NCBI RefSeq assembly: GCF_000331105.1
Contig: NC_020054.1
Coordinates: 4,990,555-5,054,554, forward strand
DNA: 64,000 nucleotides
Direction: 5' to 3'
DNA from: Fibrella aestuarina BUZ 2
Lineage (GTDB): Bacteria; Bacteroidota; Bacteroidia; Cytophagales; Spirosomataceae
The position numbers and the translations under genes were made by a program. This document shows, piece after piece, positions 51,222 to 59,705 of this stretch. The notes under the pieces are model-generated. The model saw nothing but the letters and a program-made list of their open reading frames with translations. It was not told where the DNA came from and ran no database searches. The first letter of the stretch is position 1. Each line of letters opens with the position of its first letter.

Positions 51222-52499
51222 ATGAAATGGCACTACATCGCGATGGTTGCGTTGCTGGGTGCCGGAGCTTGTAGCTCCAGCCGCCAAACGGCTCAGAATG
51301 CGGCTGAGGTCGACGACCTTTACGGCAATTCGGGCAACGCGGCCGTCTTTGCGGGCGACGACCGGAAAACGTCTGAGCAGGACGTACGCCGGGCCAGTCG
51401 GCTAGACCGGCGGCAGCAGCGCGGCAGCAACCTGAACCCTGATTACACGGATGATCAGCAGGCTGGCTACGACGTAAACCGCGACGAATATTACTCGGAA
51501 CTGAGCGCCCGTAACGTGCAGCGCGGCATCTCGCCCGATCCGGGCTGGGGTGACGTCAACAACAGCTACAATAGTGGCTTTGTGAACGGCTACAACGCAG
51601 GCCTCTACGGCGCCAACAGCTGGAACCGCTGGGGCTGGAACAACACCGGCTTCTGGAATGGCCTAAGCATTGGCGTAGGTGTTGGCTCTATGTGGGGCTG
51701 GGGTGGCGGTTACAGCCCCTTCGGCTTCGGTGGTGGTTATGGCTACAGCCCATATGCCTACAGCGGCTTCTACGATCCATTCTATAGCCCCTATGGCTTT
51801 GGTGGTTACAATTCGTGGTACAGCCCTTATGGCTTCGGTGGTGGTTATGGCTACAACCCCTACGCCTGGGGTGGTTACTATCGCCCAACGGTGATCAACA
51901 ACAACTACTACGTAAGCGGTGCCGATCCCTACCGCAACAGCCGTACCTACGGCCCGCGGGCTGGCTCGTCATCGGCACGGTATAATGGCGATTTCAGCAA
52001 CGTACCCAGCACGGGTGGCCGGGGCGGCCGCCGCAACGGCGACTATACCTCAGGCTACACCAACTCGTCGACGGGCGATGGTACCTACTACAGCAACGGC
52101 TCAGGCCGGGGCAGCAGCCGGGGCGTAGGCTCTTACAGCAGCGGACGTACCTACGGGAACTCGTCGGGCAGCTACACGCCGTCGAGCCCAGCGGGTGGCC
52201 GTACCTCATCAGGTAACAGCTACTACGAGCGGCCGTCGAATCGGGGGTATTCGCAGCCCTACAGCAGCGGTACTGGCAGCAGCCGGGGTAGCTACTCACA
52301 ACCCAGCTATTCGCAGCCTTCACAGCCAGCCTACTCGCAGCCTAGTCAGCCATCGTACAATAACAACCGGAGTTACTCGCAGCCTAGCTACAGTGCGCCG
52401 AGCGCGCCGAGTTACAGTGCTCCTAGCCATTCGTCATCGAGTGGTGGCGGTGGTGGCAGCTACTCAAGCGGTGCCGGTAGTTCGCGCGGGCCACGGTAA
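51222..52499 (+). CDS. Gly/Tyr/Ser-rich lipoprotein
   Basis: 425 aa from MKWHYIAMVALLGAGAC (lipobox Cys17); a Met four codons earlier is possible. After a charged N-terminal part the sequence is low-complexity: repeats of YSPYGFGGGYGYSPYA (about 160-225), then SSRG, SYSQPS and SAPS repeats. Likely a surface-exposed or periplasmic flexible protein of unknown function. A terminator (52549-52586) follows. Confidence 0.7.
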   Translation: MKWHYIAMVALLGAGACSSSRQTAQNAAEVDDLYGNSGNAAVFAGDDRKTSEQDVRRASRLDRRQQRGSNLNPDYTDDQQAGYDVNRDEYYSELSARNVQRGISPDPGWGDVNNSYNSGFVNGYNAGLYGANSWNRWGWNNTGFWNGLSIGVGVGSMWGWGGGYSPFGFGGGYGYSPYAYSGFYDPFYSPYGFGGYNSWYSPYGFGGGYGYNPYAWGGYYRPTVINNNYYVSGADPYRNSRTYGPRAGSSSARYNGDFSNVPSTGGRGGRRNGDYTSGYTNSSTGDGTYYSNGSGRGSSRGVGSYSSGRTYGNSSGSYTPSSPAGGRTSSGNSYYERPSNRGYSQPYSSGTGSSRGSYSQPSYSQPSQPAYSQPSQPSYNNNRSYSQPSYSAPSAPSYSAPSHSSSSGGGGGSYSSGAGSSRGPR

Positions 52500-52548
52500 C
52501 GGGTGAGCCGTCCAGATCGGGCTGCGCTCATAGCATGAATCATCCATT

Positions 52549-52586
52549 AAAATCCCCGCTCAGACCGACATCTGGCGGGGATTTTT
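52549..52586 (+). terminator. intrinsic terminator
   Basis: AAAATCCCCGC and GCGGGGATTTTT form the stem around a 15-nt loop. Confidence 0.85.
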
Positions 52587-52714
52587 CGTTTATATAGACG
52601 GAATAATCGTTTCTCGGTCTCGATGGTTAAACCATCGAAGCCCAACGTGTTCTAATCAACACACTGGCTCCTGTCAACGCGCCGATATTCCGCTCACTTA
52701 GCTGACACACGCAC

Positions 52715-54310
52715 ATGAAACGCTTTTTAGCCGGCCTCTTGCTGGCGCTCCCTTCTTCTACACTACTGGCACAGGGCAACTTTGCCAACTACGCCGATGA
52801 TGCGTTCCGGTTCAACGATTTTACCCAGTCGGGAACGGCGCGGTTTCGGGGAACGGGCGGCAATCAGGCTGCTCTCGGTGGCGACGCCAGCAACATTACG
52901 GGCAACCCGGCGGGTCTGGGTTTCTATAACCGCTCGGAGTTTAGCCTCAGCCCGTCGCTCAACTTTAACAGCACGACCAACCGTTTTCTCGACAACACCC
53001 GCACCGCCGACAAAACCAATTTCAACATCGGGAACCTGAGTTTGGTATTTGCCGGTGAGCGTCCCCGTAGCAGTGAGTGGCGACGGTCGTCGTTCGGAAT
53101 TTCGTATTCGCAGAATAATAACTTCAGCACCCTGATCGACGCACAGGGGACGAACCAGAACAACAACTCGACGTTCATCAATGAATACCTGATCGGTCTC
53201 AATTCGGGTGGTCCACAGAGTGTGCGGGAGCAGGCCCTATCGCAGGATTTTACGCCGGGCGCGGCAGGTAGTAGCGTCGCAACAGCTCGCACACCTGAGG
53301 CAGCAGCTTATGGGCTTTTTCTGATTAGCCCAACTATATATGGTGGTAATACCATTCAGGAGAATGGCTCGCCCTTCTTTATTGACCAGCCAAACGTAGT
53401 CCGGAACCAACGACTGACGCAGACCCAAACGGGTGCCAATTCGCAGTGGACGTTTGCGTATGCCGGTAACCTGCAAGACAAACTTTATCTGGGCATTTCG
53501 GGGTCAATCGCCAGCCTGCGTTACGACATGCAGCAGACGCTGCGCGAATCGCCCATCAACGGTGATTTTGACAACTACGGCCGCACCGACCAACTAACGG
53601 TTCGGGGAACCGGCTTCAACCTAACGGCGGGGGCTATCTATCGGCCCGTACAAAGCTTCCAGGTGGGCCTGTCGGCCTCAACGCCGACGTTCTACCAGAT
53701 GAAGGAGACATTCAGCCAGTCGCTGTTTGCTTTTGGCCGTTCGCAGACGGTACGGAATAGCCTGGGTAACCTGTCTACGGTCGAGGTAGACCCCAACGAT
53801 TTTGAATACTCGCTGACCACGCCCTTCCGGGCATCGGGCGGGTTCACCTATTTCCTGGGTGGTGGCAAGATTGGATTCATCACCGCCACGGCCGATTACG
53901 TAGCGTACCGGGGCATGCGCACCAGCACCGACTACGCCGATACCCAGACCAACGAAGATTTCACGGCTGATGTCCGACAGGTGGTACAGGATACGTACCA
54001 GAATGTAGTGAACCTGCGGGCCGGGGCCGAAATCCGGGCGTCGATCCTGCGGCTCCGGGCGGGCATTGCCTACCTGCCATCGGCTTACCGCATCGACCTT
54101 GATCGCGTGAAGAGCGCCGATCGGTCACGTACGGTTTTCTCGGGCGGGGTTGGCGTGCGCAACGACCGCTTCTTCGCCGACGTCTCAGGCTCGTATTACA
54201 CGGCCAAACAAGGGCTGTCGCCGTATTACCTGAACGATGCCGATACGCCTACGGTGGCGACCAGCAACGCCCGTACAAACGTCATGCTGTCGCTGGGCCT
54301 CTTTTTCTAG
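52715..54310 (+). CDS. FadL/OmpP1-family outer-membrane porin
   Basis: 531 aa with a signal peptide (KRFLAGLLLALPSSTLLAQG). GTARFRGTGGNQAALGGDASNITGNPAGLGFYNRSEFSL is the FadL/TodX-type N-terminal plug, followed by a beta barrel ending in a phenylalanine (LGLFF). Members pass fatty acids or other hydrophobic compounds. Its stop lies 18 nt before the shared terminator. Confidence 0.85.
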   Translation: MKRFLAGLLLALPSSTLLAQGNFANYADDAFRFNDFTQSGTARFRGTGGNQAALGGDASNITGNPAGLGFYNRSEFSLSPSLNFNSTTNRFLDNTRTADKTNFNIGNLSLVFAGERPRSSEWRRSSFGISYSQNNNFSTLIDAQGTNQNNNSTFINEYLIGLNSGGPQSVREQALSQDFTPGAAGSSVATARTPEAAAYGLFLISPTIYGGNTIQENGSPFFIDQPNVVRNQRLTQTQTGANSQWTFAYAGNLQDKLYLGISGSIASLRYDMQQTLRESPINGDFDNYGRTDQLTVRGTGFNLTAGAIYRPVQSFQVGLSASTPTFYQMKETFSQSLFAFGRSQTVRNSLGNLSTVEVDPNDFEYSLTTPFRASGGFTYFLGGGKIGFITATADYVAYRGMRTSTDYADTQTNEDFTADVRQVVQDTYQNVVNLRAGAEIRASILRLRAGIAYLPSAYRIDLDRVKSADRSRTVFSGGVGVRNDRFFADVSGSYYTAKQGLSPYYLNDADTPTVATSNARTNVMLSLGLFF

Positions 54311-54327
54311 ATTAATTAGCGGTGATC

Positions 54328-54363
54328 AAAAAAGGGTGATCGATTATTCGATCACCCTTTTTT
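54328..54363. terminator. bidirectional intrinsic terminator
   Basis: AAAAAAGGGTGATCGA/TCGATCACCCTTTTTT, a 16-bp stem with a TTAT loop, serving the FadL gene (+) and the small Cys-rich gene (-), whose stop codon lies inside it. Confidence 0.9.
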
Positions 54364-54498
54364 ATGAGCTACGGGCGTCGTGGCGCAACCGCAGCCTTTG
54401 CCACAACCCGCCTGCCGGGCGCTCAGGCTGCGATAGGCTCGCCAGCCAAGGTAGCCAACGGCCGCTGCGAACAGCAGGAAAATCAGTATCGTTTGCAT
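54352..54498 (-). CDS. FeoB-associated Cys-rich membrane protein
   Basis: 48 aa. One membrane helix (TILIFLLFAAAVGYLGWRAY) followed by a Cys-rich tail GCGKGCGCAT, the pattern of the small PF12669 proteins that accompany ferrous-iron transporter FeoB or lie alone in Bacteroidota. The cysteines could bind a metal. feoB itself is not in the window. The stop codon lies in the terminator hairpin. Confidence 0.8.
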   Translation of the reverse strand: MQTILIFLLFAAAVGYLGWRAYRSLSARQAGCGKGCGCATTPVAHKKG

Positions 54499-54567
54499 CG
54501 TACTTTCTGAAGCGAGTCTCTTAGCTTGTCAGGCCTGTCGCCGCTTCGCTCCTATCTACGCAACGTC

Positions 54568-55107
54568 TTACAGGATCCAGCCGTTCCGTTGGGCCAGCCG
54601 GATAATGTGCTGGTAGTGGTGCTCACCATGCCAGGCATACATCGCTAACAGATCGGCCAGGGTATACACGGCCTGATTACCCGGGTGGTAGTAGGTACGT
54701 TGCAACTGCTCGTCGGTCAGGGTTTTCAGGCACACCACCCACCGCAGATGTAGATTAGCCAGCAAGCTGAGCGACGGCGCAATGGGAAGAGCCGAATCGG
54801 GCAGCTTGGCCCATTCGGCCTCCTCATAAGGGCTGATGGTCGGGCGGTCTTCGGTCAGGGCCAGCCGGGTACGTACGTAGGCGTTGATATGGCTGTCAGC
54901 TAGGTGATGCACGACCTGCCGCACCGTCCAGCCACCGGGCCGGTAGGGCGTATCCAGTTGCCCGTCTGACAAGTCGGTCACTAGGGCTGCCAGCTTTCTG
55001 GGAAATTTTTCGATGGCCGCTATATAATTGGCCAACTCATCGGGCGAGTGCGTCAGGCCCGACGGCATGAGGCCAATCGGGTAACGTAATAAATCAAGAT
55101 CCTGCAT
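54568..55107 (-). CDS. DinB/YfiT-family putative thiol transferase
   Basis: 179 aa. GGWTVRQVVHHLADSHINAYVRTRL and YAWHGEHHYQHIIRL hold the three metal-binding histidines of the DinB/YfiT fold (one in each cluster plus HH). YfiT/BstA proteins conjugate bacillithiol to electrophiles. It is divergent from the YtxJ-like gene (about 100 nt apart), which also belongs to bacillithiol redox metabolism. Confidence 0.8.
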   Translation of the reverse strand: MQDLDLLRYPIGLMPSGLTHSPDELANYIAAIEKFPRKLAALVTDLSDGQLDTPYRPGGWTVRQVVHHLADSHINAYVRTRLALTEDRPTISPYEEAEWAKLPDSALPIAPSLSLLANLHLRWVVCLKTLTDEQLQRTYYHPGNQAVYTLADLLAMYAWHGEHHYQHIIRLAQRNGWIL

Positions 55108-55214
55108 AGGAAAGGGGTTGTATTCGGATGGGGAGTCACTTGCTCGTGAACTTTTCGGAATCCAGAAAAGCTTTACGAAGTACCGATGATAACATACCGA
55201 TGAACGGACACCGT

Positions 55215-55544
55215 ATGAACTGGACTAAATTAACTACCGCGGCTCAACTCGATCAAATTAAAGCCGAATCGGCTGAGCAGCCTATCCTGATTTTCAAGCA
55301 TAGCACCACCTGTTCGATCAGCGCCATGGCTCTTAGCCGGATGGAGCGCAACTGGTCTGACAGCGCGGGCATCAAACCGTACTACCTGGATTTGCTGGCG
55401 TACCGGCCCATCTCCAACCAGATTGCCGATACCTTTGGCGTTGACCATCAGTCGCCGCAGGTGTTACTCATTCAGAACGGCGAATGCGTGTACGACGCCT
55501 CGCACATGAACATCTCCTTTCAACTTCTGCAACAGGCTGTGTAA
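55215..55544 (+). CDS. ytxJ: YtxJ-like bacillithiol system redox-active protein
   Basis: 109 aa from MNWTKLTTAAQLDQI; earlier Met codons are possible. A thioredoxin-like fold with HSTTCSISAMAL (single active cysteine Cys33), SPQVLLIQNGE with the cis-proline. Monothiol bacilliredoxin-type proteins remove bacillithiol from oxidised proteins. Confidence 0.82.
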   Translation: MNWTKLTTAAQLDQIKAESAEQPILIFKHSTTCSISAMALSRMERNWSDSAGIKPYYLDLLAYRPISNQIADTFGVDHQSPQVLLIQNGECVYDASHMNISFQLLQQAV

Positions 55545-55549
55545 TGGTA

Positions 55550-55632
55550 ATGAATACTGTACGATGTATAATGAACAATGGGCCTACGGACGTATAAAAC
55601 CCGTTGTTCATTACACATCGTACAGTATTCAT
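55550..55632. repeat. 29-bp inverted repeat between ytxJ and folB
   Basis: The arms 55550-55578 and 55604-55632 match with one mismatch around a 25-nt centre, between convergent genes. No T-run, so either a shared 3' end or a repeat element. Confidence 0.7.
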
Positions 55633-55635
55633 TCG

Positions 55636-56043
55636 CTACTCCTTCAGAGTGATGCGCGCCCGGTGGCAAACGCCGCCAATGGGCGGGTTAAACTTCGAGA
55701 CGCTGACTTCAACGCTTTCCACACCGGGAAAGCGTTTTTTTATGTCGCTGATGAGGTTGTGGGCGATGTGTTCGAGCAGGCGGGCGGGGCGTTTCATCAC
55801 GGCCGCCGTAATCTGGTAAAGCTCTTCGTAGTTGACGGTTGCCTTCAGGCGATCTTGTTCGGCGGCTTCCGAAAAGTCAGCGTAGACCAGAATGTCCACC
55901 GCGTATTTGTTGCCGATTTTCTGTTCCTCGTCGTAGAACCCGTGGTAAGCGAAGAACTCCAGCCCTTCTAAAGCGATGACTCCCAAAATAAGTGGCTGTT
56001 TGTGGCTGTCGTTCGCGGGGGTTGGCTCGGGCGTTATTGGCAC
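55636..56043 (-). CDS. folB: dihydroneopterin aldolase
   Basis: 135 aa. IALEGLEFFAYHGFYDEEQKIGNKYAVDI, ATVNYEELYQIT and PARLLEHIAHNL are the FolB signatures (catalytic Glu and Tyr). It splits dihydroneopterin in tetrahydrofolate synthesis. The start could lie a few residues later than the Met chosen. Confidence 0.92.
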   Translation of the reverse strand: MPITPEPTPANDSHKQPLILGVIALEGLEFFAYHGFYDEEQKIGNKYAVDILVYADFSEAAEQDRLKATVNYEELYQITAAVMKRPARLLEHIAHNLISDIKKRFPGVESVEVSVSKFNPPIGGVCHRARITLKE

Positions 56044-56076
56044 CGGCCGTCGCCAACGACAACCATCAAACGAATT

Positions 56077-57063
56077 TTAGATTTGATCGAAGAACGAACC
56101 ACCGCTCTTCTTTTCGGCAGGCTCTACCTGTTGTTGCTGAACAGGCTGTTCTTCTCTAGGTTCGTCGTACGTCGGCGTTTCGGTGTGCGGCTGCGCGGCC
56201 GCTTCGGCACCAGCTACGGCCATCGGTTCGTTGGGTGAGTCAGGCGCGTTGGTTGCTTCGGGCAAATCGGCCGGTACTTCGGCGTCGGCAGGCAGATTGT
56301 ATACCGCTGGCTCTGCCGGTTTCTCCTCGGCTACGGTTTCGCTTTCCTCAGCCACGGCCTGATCCGCAACGGGCGTTTCTGCCTCAGGTTGAGGGACCGG
56401 CGGCTGCTCGGCAACGGGGTCTACTGATGACGTCGTGTGCGACCCAGCCGTTTCAGACCCAATCAGCTGTGGGCCAGCCGCTTGTGGCTCGGCCGTTTCT
56501 GATTCACCCACCAGTTCATCGAATTTCTGCTTCGCCTGCTGCTTGGCAAATTTCTTCTCAAACCGATCGACGCTTTCCATGGCGTTGGTCGCCAACGCCC
56601 GGATCTGCACCATCAGGTTATCCTTATAACGCTCCATGGCCTTGAAGTCCTGCTCCAGCGATTTCAGTTCGACCGACAGCGTTTCGCGCACGTACCGCGA
56701 CTGGTTTTCGGCGTCCTGAATCATAACCGCCGATTTCTTGCGGGCAGCGGCCAGTTGTTCGTCGGCTTTCTGGCGGGCTTCGGCCATGTATTGCTCAGCC
56801 TGCCGGTTGGCCTGCTCGGCAATGTGTGAACTGTTATCTTCAGCGTTTTTAAGGGTACGGAACAACGTCAACTCGATCTCCTTGAGCTTATTCAGCTCTT
56901 TCTCAGCCAGTTCGAGCTGCATTTTCAGCATTTTGCTCTCGCCAACCACGCGTTCCCACTCCTGGGATAGCGATGCCAGAAACGCATCGACTTCATCGAC
57001 CCGATAACCGCGAAGGCTTTTCTCAAACGTATGCTGGCGGATTTCGATGGGTGTAATTTTCAT
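56077..57063 (-). CDS. divIVA: DivIVA-domain protein
   Basis: 328 aa from MKITPIEIRQHTFEKSLRGYRVDEVDAFLASL, the DivIVA N-terminus that binds curved membrane. A long coiled coil runs to about residue 185, followed by an acidic Glu/Pro/Thr/Ala-rich region and a short C-terminal FFDQI. It may mark poles or division sites; cell-biological role in this phylum is not settled. Confidence 0.85.
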   Translation of the reverse strand: MKITPIEIRQHTFEKSLRGYRVDEVDAFLASLSQEWERVVGESKMLKMQLELAEKELNKLKEIELTLFRTLKNAEDNSSHIAEQANRQAEQYMAEARQKADEQLAAARKKSAVMIQDAENQSRYVRETLSVELKSLEQDFKAMERYKDNLMVQIRALATNAMESVDRFEKKFAKQQAKQKFDELVGESETAEPQAAGPQLIGSETAGSHTTSSVDPVAEQPPVPQPEAETPVADQAVAEESETVAEEKPAEPAVYNLPADAEVPADLPEATNAPDSPNEPMAVAGAEAAAQPHTETPTYDEPREEQPVQQQQVEPAEKKSGGSFFDQI

Positions 57064-57145
57064 GGGTGTTTGTGGTGCCAACCTGGGCATCTATGGTGGG
57101 AAATAACAACAAATTTCGGGGAAAGCATCGTTTCGGGGCAAATAC

Positions 57146-58057
57146 TTAACCAATGACCTGCCACAACATGACGGTCCGGTCGTCGCTGGCGGTAGCGAAG
57201 TGGGTTTCCGAGAGCCACAACACGCGGTTCACCGAAGTACTATGCCCGCCATGCCGCGCCCGATCGATCACTTTCCGAAGTTGCAGGGTATCGGCATTCC
57301 ACAGTTTGATGGTCTTGTCCATACTGACGGTCGCCAGCCATCGCCCGTCGGGGCTATAAGCCAGATGGTTCAGCGCGTAGAGGTGCGCCACAATGTCGTG
57401 GCTGGGTTGGTAGCCGGCCTCCACCTCCCAGGCCCGCAGGTGAGCATCGCGCCCGCCCGCCAGCAGGTGCCGGAAATCGGGTGAGTAGGCCACCGTGAAG
57501 ACCGAGTTGGCGGGGCCGGAAAGTACCCGTTTCAGGTCGAAAGTCAGCAGGTCGAAAATCCGAATCTGGTTGTCGCTATAACCAACGGCCACCTCACGCT
57601 CGACGGGGTTGATGGCAATGCAGCGCGCCGACTGATCGGAGGCTTTCAGGTGCTTGCGAATGGCCCGCGTGGGTACGTCGATCACCACCACCACGCCATC
57701 GCCCAGCGCCACGAAGGCCGTTTGCTGGTATAGCTGAATATCGAAGATTGGTCCCGTGGTCAGTTTGAGCGACCCCATCACCTGCTTCCCGTCGGGATCG
57801 ATAAACTGGATGCCTTCGTAATTCTGCCCTACCCACAGCAAACCGCTGGCGGGGTCGCGGGTCAGCGCGTAGACCGACGCGGGAATGCGCGCCACCAACG
57901 TACCCAGATCGGGCCGGGTGGCGTCCCAATCGGCCACCTGCCCATCGGCACCGGCCGAGTAAAAATGATCGGACTGAGCTGCATTGATCAGGGCAAAAAC
58001 ACTATCGCGATGGCCACCGAAGGTATCGATGCGCTCAACCTGGACGTAACTAGGCAT
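57146..58057 (-). CDS. WD40-repeat protein
   Basis: 303 aa from MPSYVQVERIDTFGGHRDSV. At least six WD40 blades can be seen (GHRDSVFALINAAQSDHFYSAG, NSVFTVAYSPDFRHLLAGG, HLYALNHLAYSPDGRWLATVS, SVNRVLWLSETHFATAS), giving a beta propeller for protein binding. No signal peptide. Partner unknown. Confidence 0.85.
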   Translation of the reverse strand: MPSYVQVERIDTFGGHRDSVFALINAAQSDHFYSAGADGQVADWDATRPDLGTLVARIPASVYALTRDPASGLLWVGQNYEGIQFIDPDGKQVMGSLKLTTGPIFDIQLYQQTAFVALGDGVVVVIDVPTRAIRKHLKASDQSARCIAINPVEREVAVGYSDNQIRIFDLLTFDLKRVLSGPANSVFTVAYSPDFRHLLAGGRDAHLRAWEVEAGYQPSHDIVAHLYALNHLAYSPDGRWLATVSMDKTIKLWNADTLQLRKVIDRARHGGHSTSVNRVLWLSETHFATASDDRTVMLWQVIG

Positions 58058-58081
58058 GCTGTAGGGGGAGCAATTTGAGGC

Positions 58082-58161
58082 GTCAAAGTTCACCCTTCAA
58101 AACGGGACTACCAATTTGCGCCGCAACCTTGGACGTTGGCCCCTGAACGGTGAACTTTGAC
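58082..58161. repeat. inverted repeat between WD40 and sfp-like genes
   Basis: GTCAAAGTTCACC (58082-58094) and GGTGAACTTTGAC (58149-58161) are perfect complements; flanks match imperfectly. Lies between divergent genes. Confidence 0.65.
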
Positions 58162-58181
58162 CGTTGAACACAGCATTACCC

Positions 58182-58832
58182 ATGCCTCTCCTCTCAACCG
58201 ATACACTTTCCCCCGACTGTCAACTGGTACGCTGGCAAATCACCGAAGATGAACCAACGCTGGCCCGGCAGCTGGTATTGACCGCCGACGAGCAGGCCGA
58301 CCTCAACGGCATTACCCATCCGGGGCAGCGGGTCGAGTGGCTGGCGTGCCGGGTAGCACTCAAAAGCCTGATCGAGGACGCCGGTTTTCCGTACATGGGC
58401 CTTTACAAAGACGAATGGGGCAAACCGCATCTCTTCAGCAGTGTGCGGGGTACGTTTCTGCCCGGCCATGTGTCGCTGTCGCATACGCCTGGCTGGGCGG
58501 TGGCGGCCTGGCACTTCGCCCGGCCCATCGGCGTGGATGTCGAACCCATCCGCGACCAGTTTACCCGCGTGGTGCCGCGGGTGCTCTCGGCCACGGAGAT
58601 TGCCGACGCCAACGGCCAACCCGACCGGCTGGCGGTGTACTGGTGCGCTAAAGAGGCCATGTACAAGCTGTATGGCAAACGGCAGCTCACCTTCCGCGAA
58701 CACCTGCTGGTCGATTCGTTTGCCAACGGCGCCACCCAACTGACCGGCCACGTGCGCCTGCCCGATGCCTACACCGCCGTGACCATTCATTGCCAGCACG
58801 TGGCGCCGGGGCTTGTGGCAGTCGCGTATTGA
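58182..58832 (+). CDS. 4'-phosphopantetheinyl transferase (Sfp type)
   Basis: 216 aa. GVDVEPIRDQFTRVV and the W/Y-C-A-K-E-A-M-Y-K-L-Y signature (YWCAKEAMYKLYGK) with the magnesium-binding Asp/Glu. It attaches the phosphopantetheine arm to acyl- or peptidyl-carrier proteins. No carrier gene lies beside it. A TTG start 18 nt earlier is possible. Confidence 0.9.
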   Translation: MPLLSTDTLSPDCQLVRWQITEDEPTLARQLVLTADEQADLNGITHPGQRVEWLACRVALKSLIEDAGFPYMGLYKDEWGKPHLFSSVRGTFLPGHVSLSHTPGWAVAAWHFARPIGVDVEPIRDQFTRVVPRVLSATEIADANGQPDRLAVYWCAKEAMYKLYGKRQLTFREHLLVDSFANGATQLTGHVRLPDAYTAVTIHCQHVAPGLVAVAY

Positions 58833-58910
58833 TTTTTGGTCATTTATCCCGTAACCCAGGAACGGCTTCGCGGCCTGGGTACGTTCTCTTCATAACCGTA
58901 ACCTTCCTCC

Positions 58911-59705
58911 ATGTCTCTTTTCATTACCTCGCTCAATTCGGGCAGCAACGGCAACTGTTATTACATCGGCAACGACACCGAGGCGGTCCTGATCGACGCG
59001 GGGATCTCGTGCCGCGAAACCGAGCGCCGGATGAAACGGCTGGGCCTGTCGATGGAGCGGGTGAAAGCTATTTTTATTTCGCACGAACACAGCGACCATA
59101 TCCGGGGGCTTCCGCAACTGGCCAAGCAGCATTACCTGCCGGTGTACATGACCCAGCAGACCTGGCAGCATTCCCGGCTTCCGCAGCCGCGCTACCCGGT
59201 TTATCCGCTACGGGCCTACGAACCCATCTGCGTTGGTGAGTTGTGCGTCACGGCCTTCCCGAAATGGCACGACGCTTCCGATCCACACAGCTTCATCGTC
59301 ACGCAGGGCGGCGTGCAGGTTGGCGTGTTTACCGACATTGGAGCGCCCTGCGAACACGTGGTGCGGCATTTCAGCCAGTGCCACGCGGCCTTTCTGGAAA
59401 CCAACTACGACGAAGACATGCTGGCGCTGGGCCGCTACCCGTACGTGCTGAAACGGCGCATCCAGAGCGATAAAGGTCACCTCTCGAACCTGCAGGCGCT
59501 GACCCTCTTCCGCGAACACCGGCCCGCCCATATGAGCCATCTGCTGCTGGCTCACCTCTCGAAAGACAACAATTCGCCGCAGGTCGTCAGTGAGTTGTTC
59601 AACGCCCATGCCGACGGCGTTCAGGTGGTCGTGGCCTCCCGCTACGCCGAAACGCCCGTTTTTGAAGTGGGGGCGACTCATAGCCCCCAAACCAGCGTGG
59701 TGTAG
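58911..59705 (+). CDS. MBL-fold metallohydrolase (YycJ/WalJ-like)
   Basis: 264 aa. LNSGSNGNCYYIG and the metal site HEHSDHIRG (58-66) with later His and Asp residues (FTDIGAP, LAHLSKDN) match the YycJ/WalJ exonuclease branch of metallo-beta-lactamase hydrolases. Its last 28 nt overlap the end of the TonB receptor gene. Confidence 0.9.
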   Translation: MSLFITSLNSGSNGNCYYIGNDTEAVLIDAGISCRETERRMKRLGLSMERVKAIFISHEHSDHIRGLPQLAKQHYLPVYMTQQTWQHSRLPQPRYPVYPLRAYEPICVGELCVTAFPKWHDASDPHSFIVTQGGVQVGVFTDIGAPCEHVVRHFSQCHAAFLETNYDEDMLALGRYPYVLKRRIQSDKGHLSNLQALTLFREHRPAHMSHLLLAHLSKDNNSPQVVSELFNAHADGVQVVVASRYAETPVFEVGATHSPQTSVV

